Shown here one piece after another: positions 1-11,356 of a DNA stretch of 64,000 nucleotides (position 1 is its first letter; each line of letters opens with the position of its first letter). The notes under the pieces are model-generated. The model worked only from the letters and a program-made list of their open reading frames with translations, made no database searches and was not told the origin of the DNA. Origin of the DNA: Neurospora crassa OR74A (taxonomy: Eukaryota > Ascomycota > Sordariomycetes > Sordariales > Sordariaceae); assembly GCF_000182925.2 (NCBI RefSeq), contig NC_026505.1, forward strand, positions 1,984,001 to 2,048,000. The letters run 5' to 3'. Both the position numbers and the translations under genes were made by a program.

Positions 1-120
1 GCGGGGTTGGCGATGACGGTGGCGGCGCCGTTTAAGCTTAAACCTGTGAAGGTTACAGCCGTAGCACATCGGGGGAAAGTCCGAACGGTGCCTGCCATCC
101 CCATCAAAACAGCTACGTAA
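1..120 (+). CDS. possible C-terminal fragment of a gene cut by the window edge
   Basis: Frame 1 is open from the first base to a TAA at 118-120, giving 39 residues rich in Val, Lys and Ala, and it could be the last exon of a gene entering from the left. The opposite strand is also open here from an ATG near base 100, so the direction is not settled. No family is recognised. The stretch is short enough to be open by chance. Confidence 0.2.
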   Translation, partial: AGLAMTVAAPFKLKPVKVTAVAHRGKVRTVPAIPIKTAT

Positions 121-2266
121 TAAAAAGTCAGATATAGGTAACTCGATTCGTATTGGGCTTGGCTTGCAGCTAACATCCCATTTCTTTACAGATTTTTATG
201 ACTGTCACTCACACCACGTTCCTAGTGAATGAGTATCCGTCCGCGCAGATGGACAGAATTGGAAAGGAAGTGCGCCCCCTTCGGGAAACATGGAGGGCAT
301 AGCTTGGCGGAATTTTTGATCCTTCGAAATTTTTAATTTGCTTTTCTTTGGAAAAGAAAGAGGAGAAAATCCCTGGCTACACTCGCGATGTGCCCATCGG
401 ACTACACAGGACTCATGGCCCGCAGTTCTGAAGTGCATTCATTTCGAAGAGGACGTCTACCATAGGTAGACAAGAGAGACGATACAGAGAGCACTATCCT
501 CCACTTGAAGCCAAGTACTCGATACATCACCCCCACAATTGGTACTACTACCTCATCACACGGCACCCCTGCGTCTCTCTTTTGCTCTGGATCTCGCTTA
601 CCCTATTTGGTAACGAGAGGGCCGCTTCACACCACACACTCTTCAGCGCTATTTGGATCCCTGACGGCCACTCTCCTCGAAGCCAAAAACAAGGGCCGAA
701 CAACGTTACACACCAAATCCATTGCTGAGTCCAAAGAGTCCTTTTGTCGAAGTTCTGAGCTTCATGTCTCGGTTGTTTTTTTGTAAACCAAACCCTTGGT
801 CACCGTTGAAGTCTCAGCGCCAACTCCTCCTCTGACCCCCGATCTTCAGTCATGACAAACTATAATGCTTGGCCGTCAACTTAGTTGCATGACGCGGTGA
901 CTATACCCCAATATGGCTATAGTAGATCGCATAAATTGCGGCTGAACTGCATACGCCCTTTGTAAGTTGCATCCTACGTGGAGAGGGAAGACACCGAAAG
1001 AGTCAGAAAGGTCACAAACCCACTCAATCATCCTTGATATCAACTCTTGCCCAGGGGAATCCCGGTGCTATGGAGGAGCCCTGGTAATGTTGCATACTTT
1101 TTCCTCTCAACAGACGGAGACTTACATACACATGCCTTGGGGTCCGCTATTAGTAAATAGCGTTCTGCTATGCGACCCGGCCATTTCCCTTTTCTCCCCC
1201 AGTGTTTCCAAGAGGTTATCACCGTGGAAGGTCTACATTCATAGTACAAAACAGTTTGGGGAAGCAAGAAGCATGGTTAAGTACTGTGATGACTTTTTTA
1301 TCCTATCATTTACCTTTACTGGGGCAAGCTTAAGTATAGTAATGTAGTGCCTACGGCTCGGCACGTCTTCCATGTCCTTCCTCACACACACACACACACG
1401 CTTCAAACCGTTACCGCCTACCTAGCTCTACGAGGTTCTTCAGGCAACCTTGTCTCGTCACATGGCTTATACTGCATTAGCTCGTCTACGGTAGATCTTG
1501 CCTGCATTGTGAAGCGTCAACGCAAGTATGAGCCGATGTTTTGACAGACCAGGGATATCATCAGGCAGAGGGGTCTTGCCCTTGAACTAGACGCTAGGCG
1601 ACACGGGATAGTTGGGTACCGGATAGGTATGCAGGTCCAAGATTCCTTGCCGAAAGCCAATCATGAAATGTTTTCTAGGTCGGCGAGGGTTTCAACAGAC
1701 CAAATGGTTCTACACTACTACTGGGAAGTTGATGGGAATACTACCATGCCACCTCGACCACTCCACGTCGTTTCTAGCCAGTTGTGTACGAGAACAAAGG
1801 CTTGTTAAAACGGCATCAACACTCTTCATCCAGTGGAGAATAACCCGCCTTGCGCTTTTCTGTGACTATCCCTTCCTCTTTACGAACTGACCAACAAACC
1901 AAACGCCAAGACATCACTTACCCCTACAGCTGATGATGATTTTTGGGCGCTGCCCGACTTATTTTTACATCTTCCTCCTTGTGAGATTGCGTCACAGGAC
2001 CTAGCCTGTCAGCCTTACCAGCTTCTCTCTAAAGACCTCCCACTTGATCCTCAAAGTCTTCACCTCATCGGTGAATAAGCTTGAAACACTTTCGACGTAT
2101 ACGAGTGGCGGACCTATACTAGGTATTTTTAAACATACAGACTGGAGTCACCACAAGCATTATTCTACTTTCCAACGACATCCAGTACGAAAACGAGGAA
2201 CCTTTACCTCATTGAACGCCAAGGCTTCTTTTTTTAGGACATATCTTGAAGAAGGACTTGAACAAA
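121..2266. other. intergenic stretch without a supported gene
   Basis: About 2.1 kb with only short scattered open frames (none above 126 codons) and no recognisable protein. It holds a short CA repeat near 1384-1399. The right part is probably promoter and leader of the transcription-factor gene that starts near 2267. Confidence 0.6.
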
Positions 2267-4230
2267 ATGTCTACCAATCTCTGCGTTTCAGCCAAAGACC
2301 TTGGAGCACTAGGTACCTGGCGTGAAGAAGAACCGTTACAGTTACATATTTCTCGTCGTCCATCCACTGCAATATCGGCGTTTCCGTTAAGTACGAGTAC
2401 AACAAGCTTGGCGGCTTCTTCGACTGCCCTGGATTATGGCGAACACTTAAAGGGTGGCCCAGGGGTTCTCCCTCAGAGTGTTTCGGGTATTGTCGCTGGA
2501 AAGGAACAACGGTTTGACGTTCAACCACGTGTGACTAAGTCAGCATATTGTCGACGACGGTCACTAGCCAGAGCAATCAAGCAAGGAAACAAGGGGGAAG
2601 GGCTGAGGAAGAAGGTCGCAAAGGCTTTGGAGTGTAAGTACTTTTCACGTTCAATCCAACCTTGCAAAATTTGTTCTCAATTGGTAATTTCTTTTTTCTT
2701 CTTTTTTTTAACTTTTTTTTTCAATCTTTTGTTTAAAGCTGCTGTTTTCTCTCCCTAAGACGGAAAAGAATCTCATACCAAATTTTCAAAGGCCATGGCT
2801 CTCCGACTACAATCGAGGTAGATGAAGAACATACACAACCGAATCAACCTGACTATACTAAGGTTGAAGATGAAGATTCATCCTCCATCGTCTGTGCCAT
2901 AGACATACGACTAAATGACGATACCAGTTCCGGCAACATTGAACAGAGCAGCCGAATCGAAGAGTCACCAGCGAGAAACCCGTCCACTTCACCTACTTCT
3001 TCACCACCGGCTGATCCTCTCCCACCCATAAACAACGACAACATGACCTCGTCTTCCTCCCATGGCCGCCCCACGTCGTCCAAGTCCACCTCCCAGTTAA
3101 ATCCTGCCTCGTCCTCCTCCTCTCCCACACCAAGATCTCCCATCCCATTGTTGAAATCCACCACCACCACCACCACCACCACCAAAATCTCAATACCAAC
3201 CATACCCTCCTCCTCAGATAAACATGAAGATAAAGACAAAAATGATCAAGAAAAAGAAGACCAAATCGACGACAAAGACGACTGGCACCAGATCCACGAA
3301 CCCGAACAACGTCGACGCATCCAAAACCGCATCGCCCAGCGCAAGTTCCGCGCAAAAGCTCGCTCGCTGAAGGATCAAGCGGCAAGGGACGCGCAGAATA
3401 GGCGGTATGCCGGGTGTGCGTATACGTGTCCGGAAGTAGGAGATTTACCTGTTGAGTATGACATCAGGGAGGAAGAGGAGGAGGAGGAGGAGGGCAAGGG
3501 GTACGACTTTGAGGGTGGTGGTGGTGAAAATGGGCAAGAGTTGGGGGGGATAGGGGGAGAGAGGGTCCTCTCGGGGTTACCGTGGGGTGGACTGAGCATG
3601 AGGTTTGTGGTCGGTCGAGGACACGGGTATTATCATTACCAACAAACGTCAAAGGGATCAGGAGGATCAGGAGGATCAGGATCAGGATCAAGGTCTGGGT
3701 CTGGGTCTGGACCGTCTGGGACGGGTACGGGGACAGGAACGGGGACAGGAACGGTGACGTCGCTACTATCCCCTGCGATCACGGGTTTGGGTACGCCTAC
3801 TACGCCTGTGCCTGTGCCTACAGGGACTACTAGCGATGGTGATGCCTGGCCTGCTTTGCTGCAGCAGCAACAACAGCAACAGCAACGACATCAGCAACAG
3901 CACCCACGATCGGCTACATATTACGGACAGCACGCGAGTGGGAGCAGTGCAGGGTCGCCTTTGTCGCCATACGGAATGATGATGTCTATGGGTATGGGCT
4001 TTATGGGTAGTAGTGATATGGATATGGATGTGGATTATCCTATGGCGGCGGTAACTCCGGAAAGTGGAAGTGGAAGTGGAAGTGGTGGTCACGGAAGTTC
4101 CCTGGGGGTTGGTGATGGTATGGATATGACGTATTATGATTCATCGCCGTATTATTACGGCACGTACGGCTATGGAAGTGGTGGTAGTGGTGGAGGTGAC
4201 ACGGCGAGCGGCAGTGGAGGCAGTGTCTAG
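2267..4230 (+). CDS. bZIP-type (basic region) transcription factor, two exons
   Basis: Probable nuclear DNA-binding regulator. The core open frame with ATG at 3043 carries RRRIQNRIAQRKFRAKAR at 3310-3363, the N-x-x-A-Q-R-x-F-R basic region of fungal bZIP proteins. Downstream is a GLPWG segment near 3577 that I recall from this fungal family. The frame stays open upstream to 2760 with no ATG, so an upstream exon is likely: an ATG at 2267 (context ACAAAATG) opens a frame to about 2637. Splicing is ambiguous. The best donor, GTAAGT at 2634, keeps frame only with an AG at 2791; the best-looking acceptor, at 2759, needs a donor at 2632 or 2638. The predicted length is about 610 aa. The C-terminal half is low complexity (Gly/Ser, Thr-Gly and Gln repeats). 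No heptad leucines follow the basic region. The core is well supported; the first exon is less certain. Confidence 0.6.
3161..3183 (+). repeat. ACC trinucleotide repeat coding for poly-Thr
   Basis: A run of about seven ACC units inside the transcription-factor reading frame, giving a threonine run. The unit keeps the frame, so length variation between strains would be tolerated. Confidence 0.8.
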
Positions 4231-4587
4231 GGACTGGACTTGTGAGTCTGTGGCTGGATGGCAAGGCTGTAGGAATTCTCTTCTCTATCCTGTGAGTTGT
4301 GTGTCTTGATGATGGTTGGCCAGGATACGGGGTTTCTCATGACTGATTTCACTTCTTTTTCTTGTACACAGTGCAGTGTATACCCTTCAGCGATTTTTAT
4401 TATACCCAATTTGTGATTGACAATGTAGATCCGTAGAATTTACGGGTTCCCCCATGACGGTTTCTATTCTGCCTGCCCGGAGGGTGGTTAGTCGCCGCCA
4501 TTAGTGTCGAAGCTTGCAGTCTATGCTTTATTACCACATTGGCCTCTGGTAGCCTACCAAGTACACCACATCCAACATCTCATTCTT
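4231..4587. other. spacer between two converging genes
   Basis: Probably the 3' untranslated regions of the transcription factor (plus strand) and the small cysteine gene (minus strand). I see no further open frame of note. Confidence 0.6.
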
Positions 4588-4847
4588 CTAGAAGGCTTGG
4601 AAAGCTTCCATGACACGGGCACACGGCTCGGATAGGACCCCCAACATGTTGTTGCATACGCTGTAGGGACCTGCATCATAGCCGAGTTGGTAGCGAATCC
4701 TTGTACAGTAGATGACCTTGATAGTACAGGCCTGAAAAACGATCAAGGTAGGTAAGGCGAGGCGAGTTGAAGCAAGGCGAACATCCCGCGAGTACTTACT
4801 TTATCAGCGGGTTGGGTAAACTGCTGTGCCATTTTGTATTCTTGCAT
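4588..4847 (-). CDS. small two-exon gene, 63-aa protein with four cysteines
   Basis: No family recognised. Exon 1 (4800-4847) encodes MQEYKMAQQFTQPADK. A 68-nt intron (4732-4799) has a GTAAGT donor and a TTTTTCAG acceptor. Exon 2 (4588-4731) adds 47 residues and ends at TAG 4588-4590. The junction is phase 0. Exon 2 is open over its whole length and has cysteines at positions 2, 9, 26 and 37 of its translation (ACTIKVIYC, PYSVCNNM, LSEPCARV). In-frame ATGs also lie at 4832 and 4862, so the start could move by five codons either way. The spacing does not fit twin CX9C proteins. Support is the clean intron with consistent phase; I have no homology. Confidence 0.45.
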
Positions 4848-4862
4848 GCGTCTTCTGCGCAT

Positions 4863-6093
4863 CTTCTTTGCATCCCGTATATTAATGAGCTGTAGGGCTG
4901 CGCAGGAATGGTGAGGGTATCTGGAAGCGAATTAATTAGTTTTGGTAACTTGGATGAGGTTGGACACCTCCTTTCTCTCTCTCCCCCATTGAGTGATGTC
5001 TGTAGATCAGTTTTCTTCACCTTATTCTTGGCTTCACCGTCCGCTGCCCCATCCCCGCTCTCGCCCCGAACCGCCACCGCATATGTGTTTGTCAAAAGTT
5101 GCTTGCAGCATGCATGAAGCTGCTTGGGTTGGTGGAACCCAAGACGAACAGGGTGACACATGTCCTGCGTGCCTAGACAACAGACATCACGGTGTGACTA
5201 AATCGGTACCAGCGGACTGTGGTTGCGAGACGAGGTTGTGATGTGAAGGTCGAGCGGGAGGATCAATAAGACAGAAGTGAACAACCGCCCGGAGTGATCT
5301 CTCATGACACATGGCCCCTTTGTCAGGAGCGACTACAGGCACGCCGTTTCATGATCATTGATTTCTTGTTAAACCTCAAAGAAGCCTCATTGCCCGAAGG
5401 CTGGGAGACGCGCTCCAAGCTCGTCCAGCTACCGTGTCCAATACCAAACGTGGGTGTTCTGGACTTGTCGTTTTCAAGGGACTATTTCATATGTCCAAAG
5501 TACATCGACATTCGTCATGTTCCTTGGTATGGTGGATGGAACGTTGCGGCAAGTGGCGAAGGCTCGAGGTTCGGTACGAGGTTGAATTTTTCGGCGGGGT
5601 TGGCTCGTGGTGCAGTTATGATTCGTGTGGCTTGAGAGACTTGAGACAGGTTGCTGTGATATGTCTATCTCTAGTAATGAATGAGGCTATTCTGAGATCT
5701 ACCACAGTGCCGAAATTTACGCCACGCAAAGAATGCCCATCTGAGCATAGATATCGTGGTTATGTGTGGACGGCCTCATAGGGCTGCAGGGCGTGGAATG
5801 AAGTATGGCGTGGGTAGTGATGGGAGGACAGATGTCATTCGTAAGCCTTTATATATATATATATCTTCATTCCTCTGCTCCAAAAAAATGATGAAATTAG
5901 GAATCGAGTTGTCGTGGAGGGGAAGGAAAGACGGAATGAGAGCTGGAGCTGGAGCTTCGCTTGAAGTCGCACACAAGGTGGGGGAGCGGGGATAACCCCC
6001 ATTTGGCCCCGCAATTTGCTGAAGAGACGGGACCCACCTGGACTTGGGCTGCCCGTTGGAGTCGGTCGCTGTGGGGTCTCGTTGGGGGGGTTA
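4863..6093. other. intergenic stretch up to the transposon
   Basis: About 1.2 kb. The longest frames (about 5294-5781) lack a convincing start or any recognisable motif. A short TA tract lies near 5849-5862. This is probably the promoter side of the small minus-strand gene plus unassigned DNA. Confidence 0.5.
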
Positions 6094-6126
6094 CTGTACA
6101 GTAGTTACCCCTGTTCGTGCATGTAA
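6094..6126 (+). repeat. left terminal inverted repeat
   Basis: Begins CTGTACAGTAGTTACCCCTG. It matches the reverse complement of 8381-8414 across about 33 bases with one gap and a few mismatches. The sequence just outside is TA. Confidence 0.8.
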
Positions 6127-8249
6127 TCCGGGACAGCACTTTGCATGCATTTAGAGGGCTCATACATTTACATTCACATGCCAAGACTAGCCATAATAAC
6201 CACTATAAATCGACCAGAAACAACAGAATCTTTCCAAAATAGGATAAATATAAAGCTATTCACACAATTGGAAATCCGGGTAATTACCTTCTTTACCTAA
6301 ATCGATATACTTCCCCTTATAAAAGTCTAAAAGAGTAATCTATTTAACACGTAATATAACATATACTTCCACCTTCTTTTTCATCCTTCTAAATACTTGT
6401 ACATTATTAAAATTAAGCACATCCTTTTCAATTGCCCAATTGAGTAAATCGACGATATTTAGCACTACCTCCTTAGTACTAATAATTAGAAGTGGGATGA
6501 ACTCCTTATCGTCCTCCTCGTTTTTAATAGTATAGGTATTATAAGTTTCGGCTAACCAGTTATTTACAATATAATTAAGTACTTCCTCTACAATAATAGG
6601 CTTACCGGGTACCTTATTCTTATTAACGGGATTTATAAAATTAACTAGATCTATCCTCTTTTTAACCTTTATTATTACCTTCTTAAAGACCTCTTTAAAA
6701 TTATCCGGCCTATTTTCGAGGAAGCTATAAAGGTTTAGACTCTCCTCTAGTTCCAATATAGTAGACTTCTTCTAGTAATTAATAACGGTCTATCTTTTAA
6801 TTCTATTATACTAAATATTCGAGACCTAATTGAGGGTATATTGTAAATTCATCTCTTTAAAGGGGTCCTACCCTTTATTACTAACCTCAAAGTATAGCTA
6901 CTTAAGGTAGTAACAACGGTAATATAATTTAAAGGAATTGATAATACCCTAATTTATAGGTTAATATATAGATATAACGTTAAGGAATAGGTATATAATT
7001 ATAATTGTAGAAGGGGGAGGCGCTAGAATTAAATTTACTTAATAATTAGAAAAATTATTAAGGATAAGTATAATTTACTAACTAGACTTTTTATAATTAT
7101 AATAAGTATAAAAGGATTGTAATTAGTCTACTATAATTATGCCCGTTATCTATACCTTTTTATTATACTTCTATACCGTTCTAGCAATATTAAAATTAAA
7201 TTGCTTCAAGGTATAAGGTACCTTTACTTTACCTATTACCTATATTTCAAACCAATCGTTACTAATATTATTTATTATAAGGGTAAGAAATATACATAAT
7301 TTATTATATTTAACACCGGGTCTAATTTAACTAGATAAACCGAAGTCTAAACTATAGCGCTAAAAGAATCTAATTTTATCTATATTGTACCAATTACCCT
7401 ACGGAAAGCTCGCCACAAAATCTCATAATTTAATTATTTCCTCAAATATATAAGGATCCTTAATAGGTATAGAAATAGCCTTACTAACGAAAGTATTCTT
7501 AAATAACTTATAGCGGTAGCGAAAGAGGGTATACTACTTTTTACCGAAGTATAATACTATATAGGGGTTCGTTAGTTTATTATTTCGAACTTCTAGGTAC
7601 CGAAGCTACAAATCCCTAACTTTTTACTATAGAATCTCAATAGAAGTATCAAATCCCCGAACTTCAATACCAATTTACTACTAATAGAAGAGGCGCTCTA
7701 GAACTAGCCAGTCCCCCTTACGTACGTAGGAAGCTTATAATTATTGAAAGTCGAGGTTATTAATTTATAGGTTAAACTTCTTATTGAAATAACGTAAAAT
7801 TGTATATTACGGGAAGGAGAAATCCTATTTCCGTTTAATTTACAATACGGTAGCACTTTAACTAGGGCGGGGAGTTTCGTTGTAGAACTACTTTTAAAGT
7901 AAGAGTCTTTATACCTACGTAAGGGATTTTCAATTTGTATATTCGCGGCGCTTAGAAGTCGCCTTTTTTTTACCGCGCGTTATAATTATTTAAGAAGGTT
8001 ATTGTATAGTGAGATCTATTAGTAATAGGACTTCTAAAGGTAATAAAAAGGGGGATTTTAATTACTTACGTACGCTGGTACCCTAGTAACATTATAATTT
8101 ACCTAATATAGTGTAGTGTGATGTGATGTGGTGGTTGATTTGGTGAAATTTGGGAATTTTGGCGGTCTTAGTATGCTTATTAGATTAGAAATCGGACTAG
8201 AAATGCCGCCTGTCGGGGGGGGGCTGTAAGGGCTGTTAGTGGCTGTCAA

Positions 8250-8286
8250 GGACCGTCAAATTGTATATATACTAATTTGACGGGCC
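8250..8286. repeat. near-perfect palindrome inside the transposon
   Basis: Arms of about 13 bp (GGACCGTCAAATT and its mirror AATTTGACGGGCC) surround a TATATA-type centre. It lies in the less mutated right end of the element and could form a hairpin. Confidence 0.7.
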
Positions 8287-8380
8287 GCCAGATGTGTAAA
8301 TATGCTTTTTAGCACTTACCTATACTAAATAATTGCGGACTGGCAGTTGCTAGCATTTAGAGGGTGTTATGCATTATCAG

Positions 8381-8414
8381 GTGCATGCACGAGCAGGGGT
8401 AACTACTGTAGTAG
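8381..8414 (-). repeat. right terminal inverted repeat
   Basis: Read on the minus strand it begins CTACTACAGTAGTTACCCCT and mirrors the left end. TA follows immediately outside at 8415-8416. Confidence 0.8.
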
Positions 8415-8421
8415 TAAGGGC

Positions 8422-8792
8422 CGGGGCCTCTTCAAGGGGTCCTGGTTTACACCCCCTGCAGATTAGCGCCGCTTCCACTTCATCGTCATGGAACGTGTTC
8501 AGAAAATAGCAGGAAACGAGCACCACCACAACTTCCGACCCTCCCCCGGGCCATCATCGAGACCATCTCGCTGTACTCACTGGAACTGGAACTGGACGCT
8601 GATTCGACAGAACCGAATCAATCTGCCGCCAGTTCCTCACTTTTTCACCAAACACAAACCTGTCGAAAAGTACTACCGATGCTCATCAGGAGAAGCTAGA
8701 AACAGCTACACCGAACAGCTATTCCAAAGCTCAAGGTACCGTACCCCCCTCCTACCTTGGGACCACCTCCATCTTGGGAACAACATCAAGCC
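8422..8792 (+). other. leader region of glucosidase I
   Basis: About 370 bases between the transposon end and the glucosidase start. Non-AT-rich sequence resumes abruptly, so the transposon sits close upstream of this gene. An ATG frame at 8488 covers 113 codons in another frame, has no recognisable product and overlaps the real start. Confidence 0.5.
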
Positions 8793-11356
8793 ATGGCGCC
8801 ACCACCACCCCGGCAACCGCGCCAATTGAACTTGGTGCTCACCCTCTTCCTCCTCTGTTTCAATGTCCTCTTCGGCCAAGCCGCCGCCGCCCAGGAGGAC
8901 GAGGCCATCCTCAACAGCGAGATTGCTCGACTCAACAACCAGAGCTTGCTATGGGGTCCCTATCGTCCCAACCTCTACTTTGGCGTCCGCCCCCGCATGC
9001 CCAAGGCCTTGATGACGGGTCTGATGTGGGGCAAGGTTGAGACATACACCGACTATCAGACCTCTCTCCGGTACACATGCGAGCAGAACGAGGGCATGAA
9101 GGGTTATGGCTGGGACGAGTACGACACTAGAAGGGGCGGTGTTCAGTCCATCCACGACACCGAGAACGGCATCGACATCACCACCTCCTTCGTCAAGGTT
9201 CCCGGCGGCGCGACCGGCGGTAGCTGGGCTGCCAGAGTCAAGGGTCGGCTCCAGGAGGGTGTACCCTCGGACCGCAAGACTGCTGTCATCCTCTACGTAA
9301 CACAGGAGGGACTTGGCACCCTTGAGGCGGCCAAGGGAGATGATGAGAATGGCTATGAGGGCGATGTCACCCTCAACGGCAACTCTGCCGCCCTCGGAGA
9401 CTACAAGCTAGTCCTCACCAAGGGCAAGGGCAAGCACCCCAAGAGCGATCACAAGGTCACCGAAGTGCGTGGTGATGCTCACACCGTGGTTCAGTCCTTG
9501 ACCTACCAGGAAGAGTTCCTTTGGCAGGCCAAGGGCATCGTCTTCAAGCAGCTCAAGGAAAGTGTCGATGCTTTTGTCGACAAGTACTTTGACAAGGAAG
9601 ACCCCCCACCGGCATGGCAGGTATTCCAGCTCGAGAACCGCCCTGGAGCTGGAAATGTTCACATCATCCAGAGGGTCTTTGAGGGTGACTTCGAGTTCGA
9701 CATCTTGTTCTCCAGTGCCTCGGCTGGCAAGGAGCTCTCAAGTGCCGATCTGACCAGGGAGATCCAGGAGGCTACTGAATCGTTTGGTGAACGCTTCTCG
9801 AGCGTGTTTGCCATCAAGGCTCCTTTTACCGCTGAAAAGTACGAGAAGTTTGGCAGGAGCATGTTCTCCAATCTCATTGGTGGTATTGGTTATTTCTTTG
9901 GAGAGTCAGTGGTTGACCGTTCGTATGCACCCGAGTATGAGGAGGATCACGAGGGTTTCTGGGAAGAGGCTGCTGCGGCCAGAGCTCGCAACAAGCCCAC
10001 GCTTGAGGGCCCTTATGAGCTCTTCACCAGCGTCCCGTCCCGACCCTTCTTCCCCAGGGGCTTTTTGTGGGATGAGGGCTTCCACCTGATTCCCATTGCA
10101 GACTGGGACATTGATCTTGCCATGGAGATTGTGAAGAGCTGGTATAACCTCATGGACGAGGATGGCTGGATCGCTCGTGAGCAGATCCTGGGTGCAGAAG
10201 CCAGGAGCAAGGTTCCCGAGGAGTTCCAGACCCAGTACCCCCACTATGCCAACCCCCCTACGCTGTTCTTCATTGTCGATACCTTTGTCAACAGGCTGCG
10301 CAACGCTAATGGCACCATGCCTGCTGTTAAAGAACACCTCTCCCAAGGCGTCTCTCTTTCCAGTGCGTCTATCGACAACGTTGAGGTAGGACTCGAGTAT
10401 CTCCGCCGCCTCTACCCGCTTCTTCGCCGCCAGTTCTACTGGTTCAAGAAGACACAGTACGGTGACATCAAGTCCTACGATCGCGACGCCTATTCCTCCC
10501 GTGAGGCTTATAGGTGGCGCGGCCGCACCCTCACGCACTGCTTGACTAGTGGCTTGGACGACTACCCTCGCCCTCAGCCACCTCACCCTGGTGAGCTCCA
10601 TGTCGACCTCATGTCGTGGGTTGGCCTAATGGCTAAGTCGCTGGCCAACGCCGCCGAAGTCATTGCGCCCGAGGAGGTTGAGGATTACACAAAGGTTCTC
10701 GACGGAATCGAGCACAATCTTGATGACCTGCACTGGTCTGAGAAGGACGGCTGCTACTGCGATGCCACCATTGATGAGTTTGAGGAGCACCAACTCGTGT
10801 GCCACAAGGGATACATCTCCCTCTCCCCATTCCTGACTGGCCTGTTGAAGCCCGATAGCCCTAAGCTCGGCAAGATTCTGGCCCTTATTGGTGATGAGGA
10901 GGAGCTATGGAGCCCTTATGGCATCCGCAGCTTGAGCAAGAAGGATGAGAACTACGGCACTGCCGAGAATTACTGGAGAAGTCCCATCTGGATCAACATC
11001 AACTACCTTATCATTACCCAGCTTCACGTAAGTTGACTGTTCCTTAACCATAAATTGAGCTAAAGCGGCATGCTGACACCCACTAGAACCTTGCAACCCA
11101 AGAAGGGCCCTACCAAGAGACGGCCCGCGACATGTATCAAAGACTGCGCAAGAACGTTGTCGAAACCATCTACAACAGCTGGGAGGAAACGGGCTTTGCG
11201 TGGGAACAGTACAACCCGGAAACGGGCAAGGGTCAGCGTACACAGCACTTCACCGGCTGGACCAGCTTGGTGGTCAAGATCCTAGCCATGGAGGACCTGC
11301 CCGAGGCTGCCCCAGTGGCCCCGGTTGAATCACAGTACGTCAAGGACGAGCTATGA
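8793..11356 (+). CDS. GLS1: mannosyl-oligosaccharide glucosidase (glucosidase I, GH63)
   Basis: ER enzyme that removes the outermost alpha-1,2-glucose from the N-glycan precursor just after transfer to protein, the first trimming step before the calnexin cycle. The two exons are 8793-11027 and 11087-11356 (59-nt intron, GTAAGT...TAG, phase 0), giving 834 aa, the normal size of the family. Residues about 12-31 form a hydrophobic signal or anchor. The GH63 catalytic half carries FLWDEGFHLIP (Asp427) and AENYWRSPIWININYL (Glu725), which match the acid and base positions known for yeast Cwh41 (Asp568, Glu771). The start is the ATG at 8793, directly before the signal segment. The protein ends in KDEL, a luminal ER retention signal not expected on a type II membrane enzyme. 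Identity is firm. Confidence 0.95.

Larger units (their letters stand above)
6094..8414 (-). mobile_element. RIP-degraded pogo/Tigger-like (Tc1/mariner) DNA transposon
   Basis: A 2.3-kb element bounded by inverted ends of about 33 bp (6094-6126 and 8381-8414) and flanked by TA on both sides (6092-6093, 8415-8416), the usual target duplication of Tc1/mariner elements. The body from about 6190 to 8105 is extremely AT-rich and TpA-rich with many stops, the expected result of RIP. Traces of a DDE transposase survive on the minus strand. NWYNIDKIRFF (7364-7396) resembles the N-x-D-E-T-G catalytic segment. VIGKVKVPYTLK (7204-7239) resembles the VIGK-x-K-x-P segment of Tigger/pogo proteins. The last 138-codon frame (6340-6756) contains VLNYIVNNWLAETYNTYTIK, like the A-W...T-I-x-N helix near the pogo C-terminus. 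It is not functional. The family call is inference from weak similarity; the mobile nature is stronger. Confidence 0.7.

Noticed and set aside
5294-5781. Overlapping plus-strand frames of about 115 codons
   Set aside because: The first begins without an ATG, nothing is recognisable in them, and they overlap each other in different frames.
9906-10601. 231-codon open frame antisense to glucosidase I
   Set aside because: A shadow of GC-rich coding sequence; no motif, and the sense-strand enzyme is certain.
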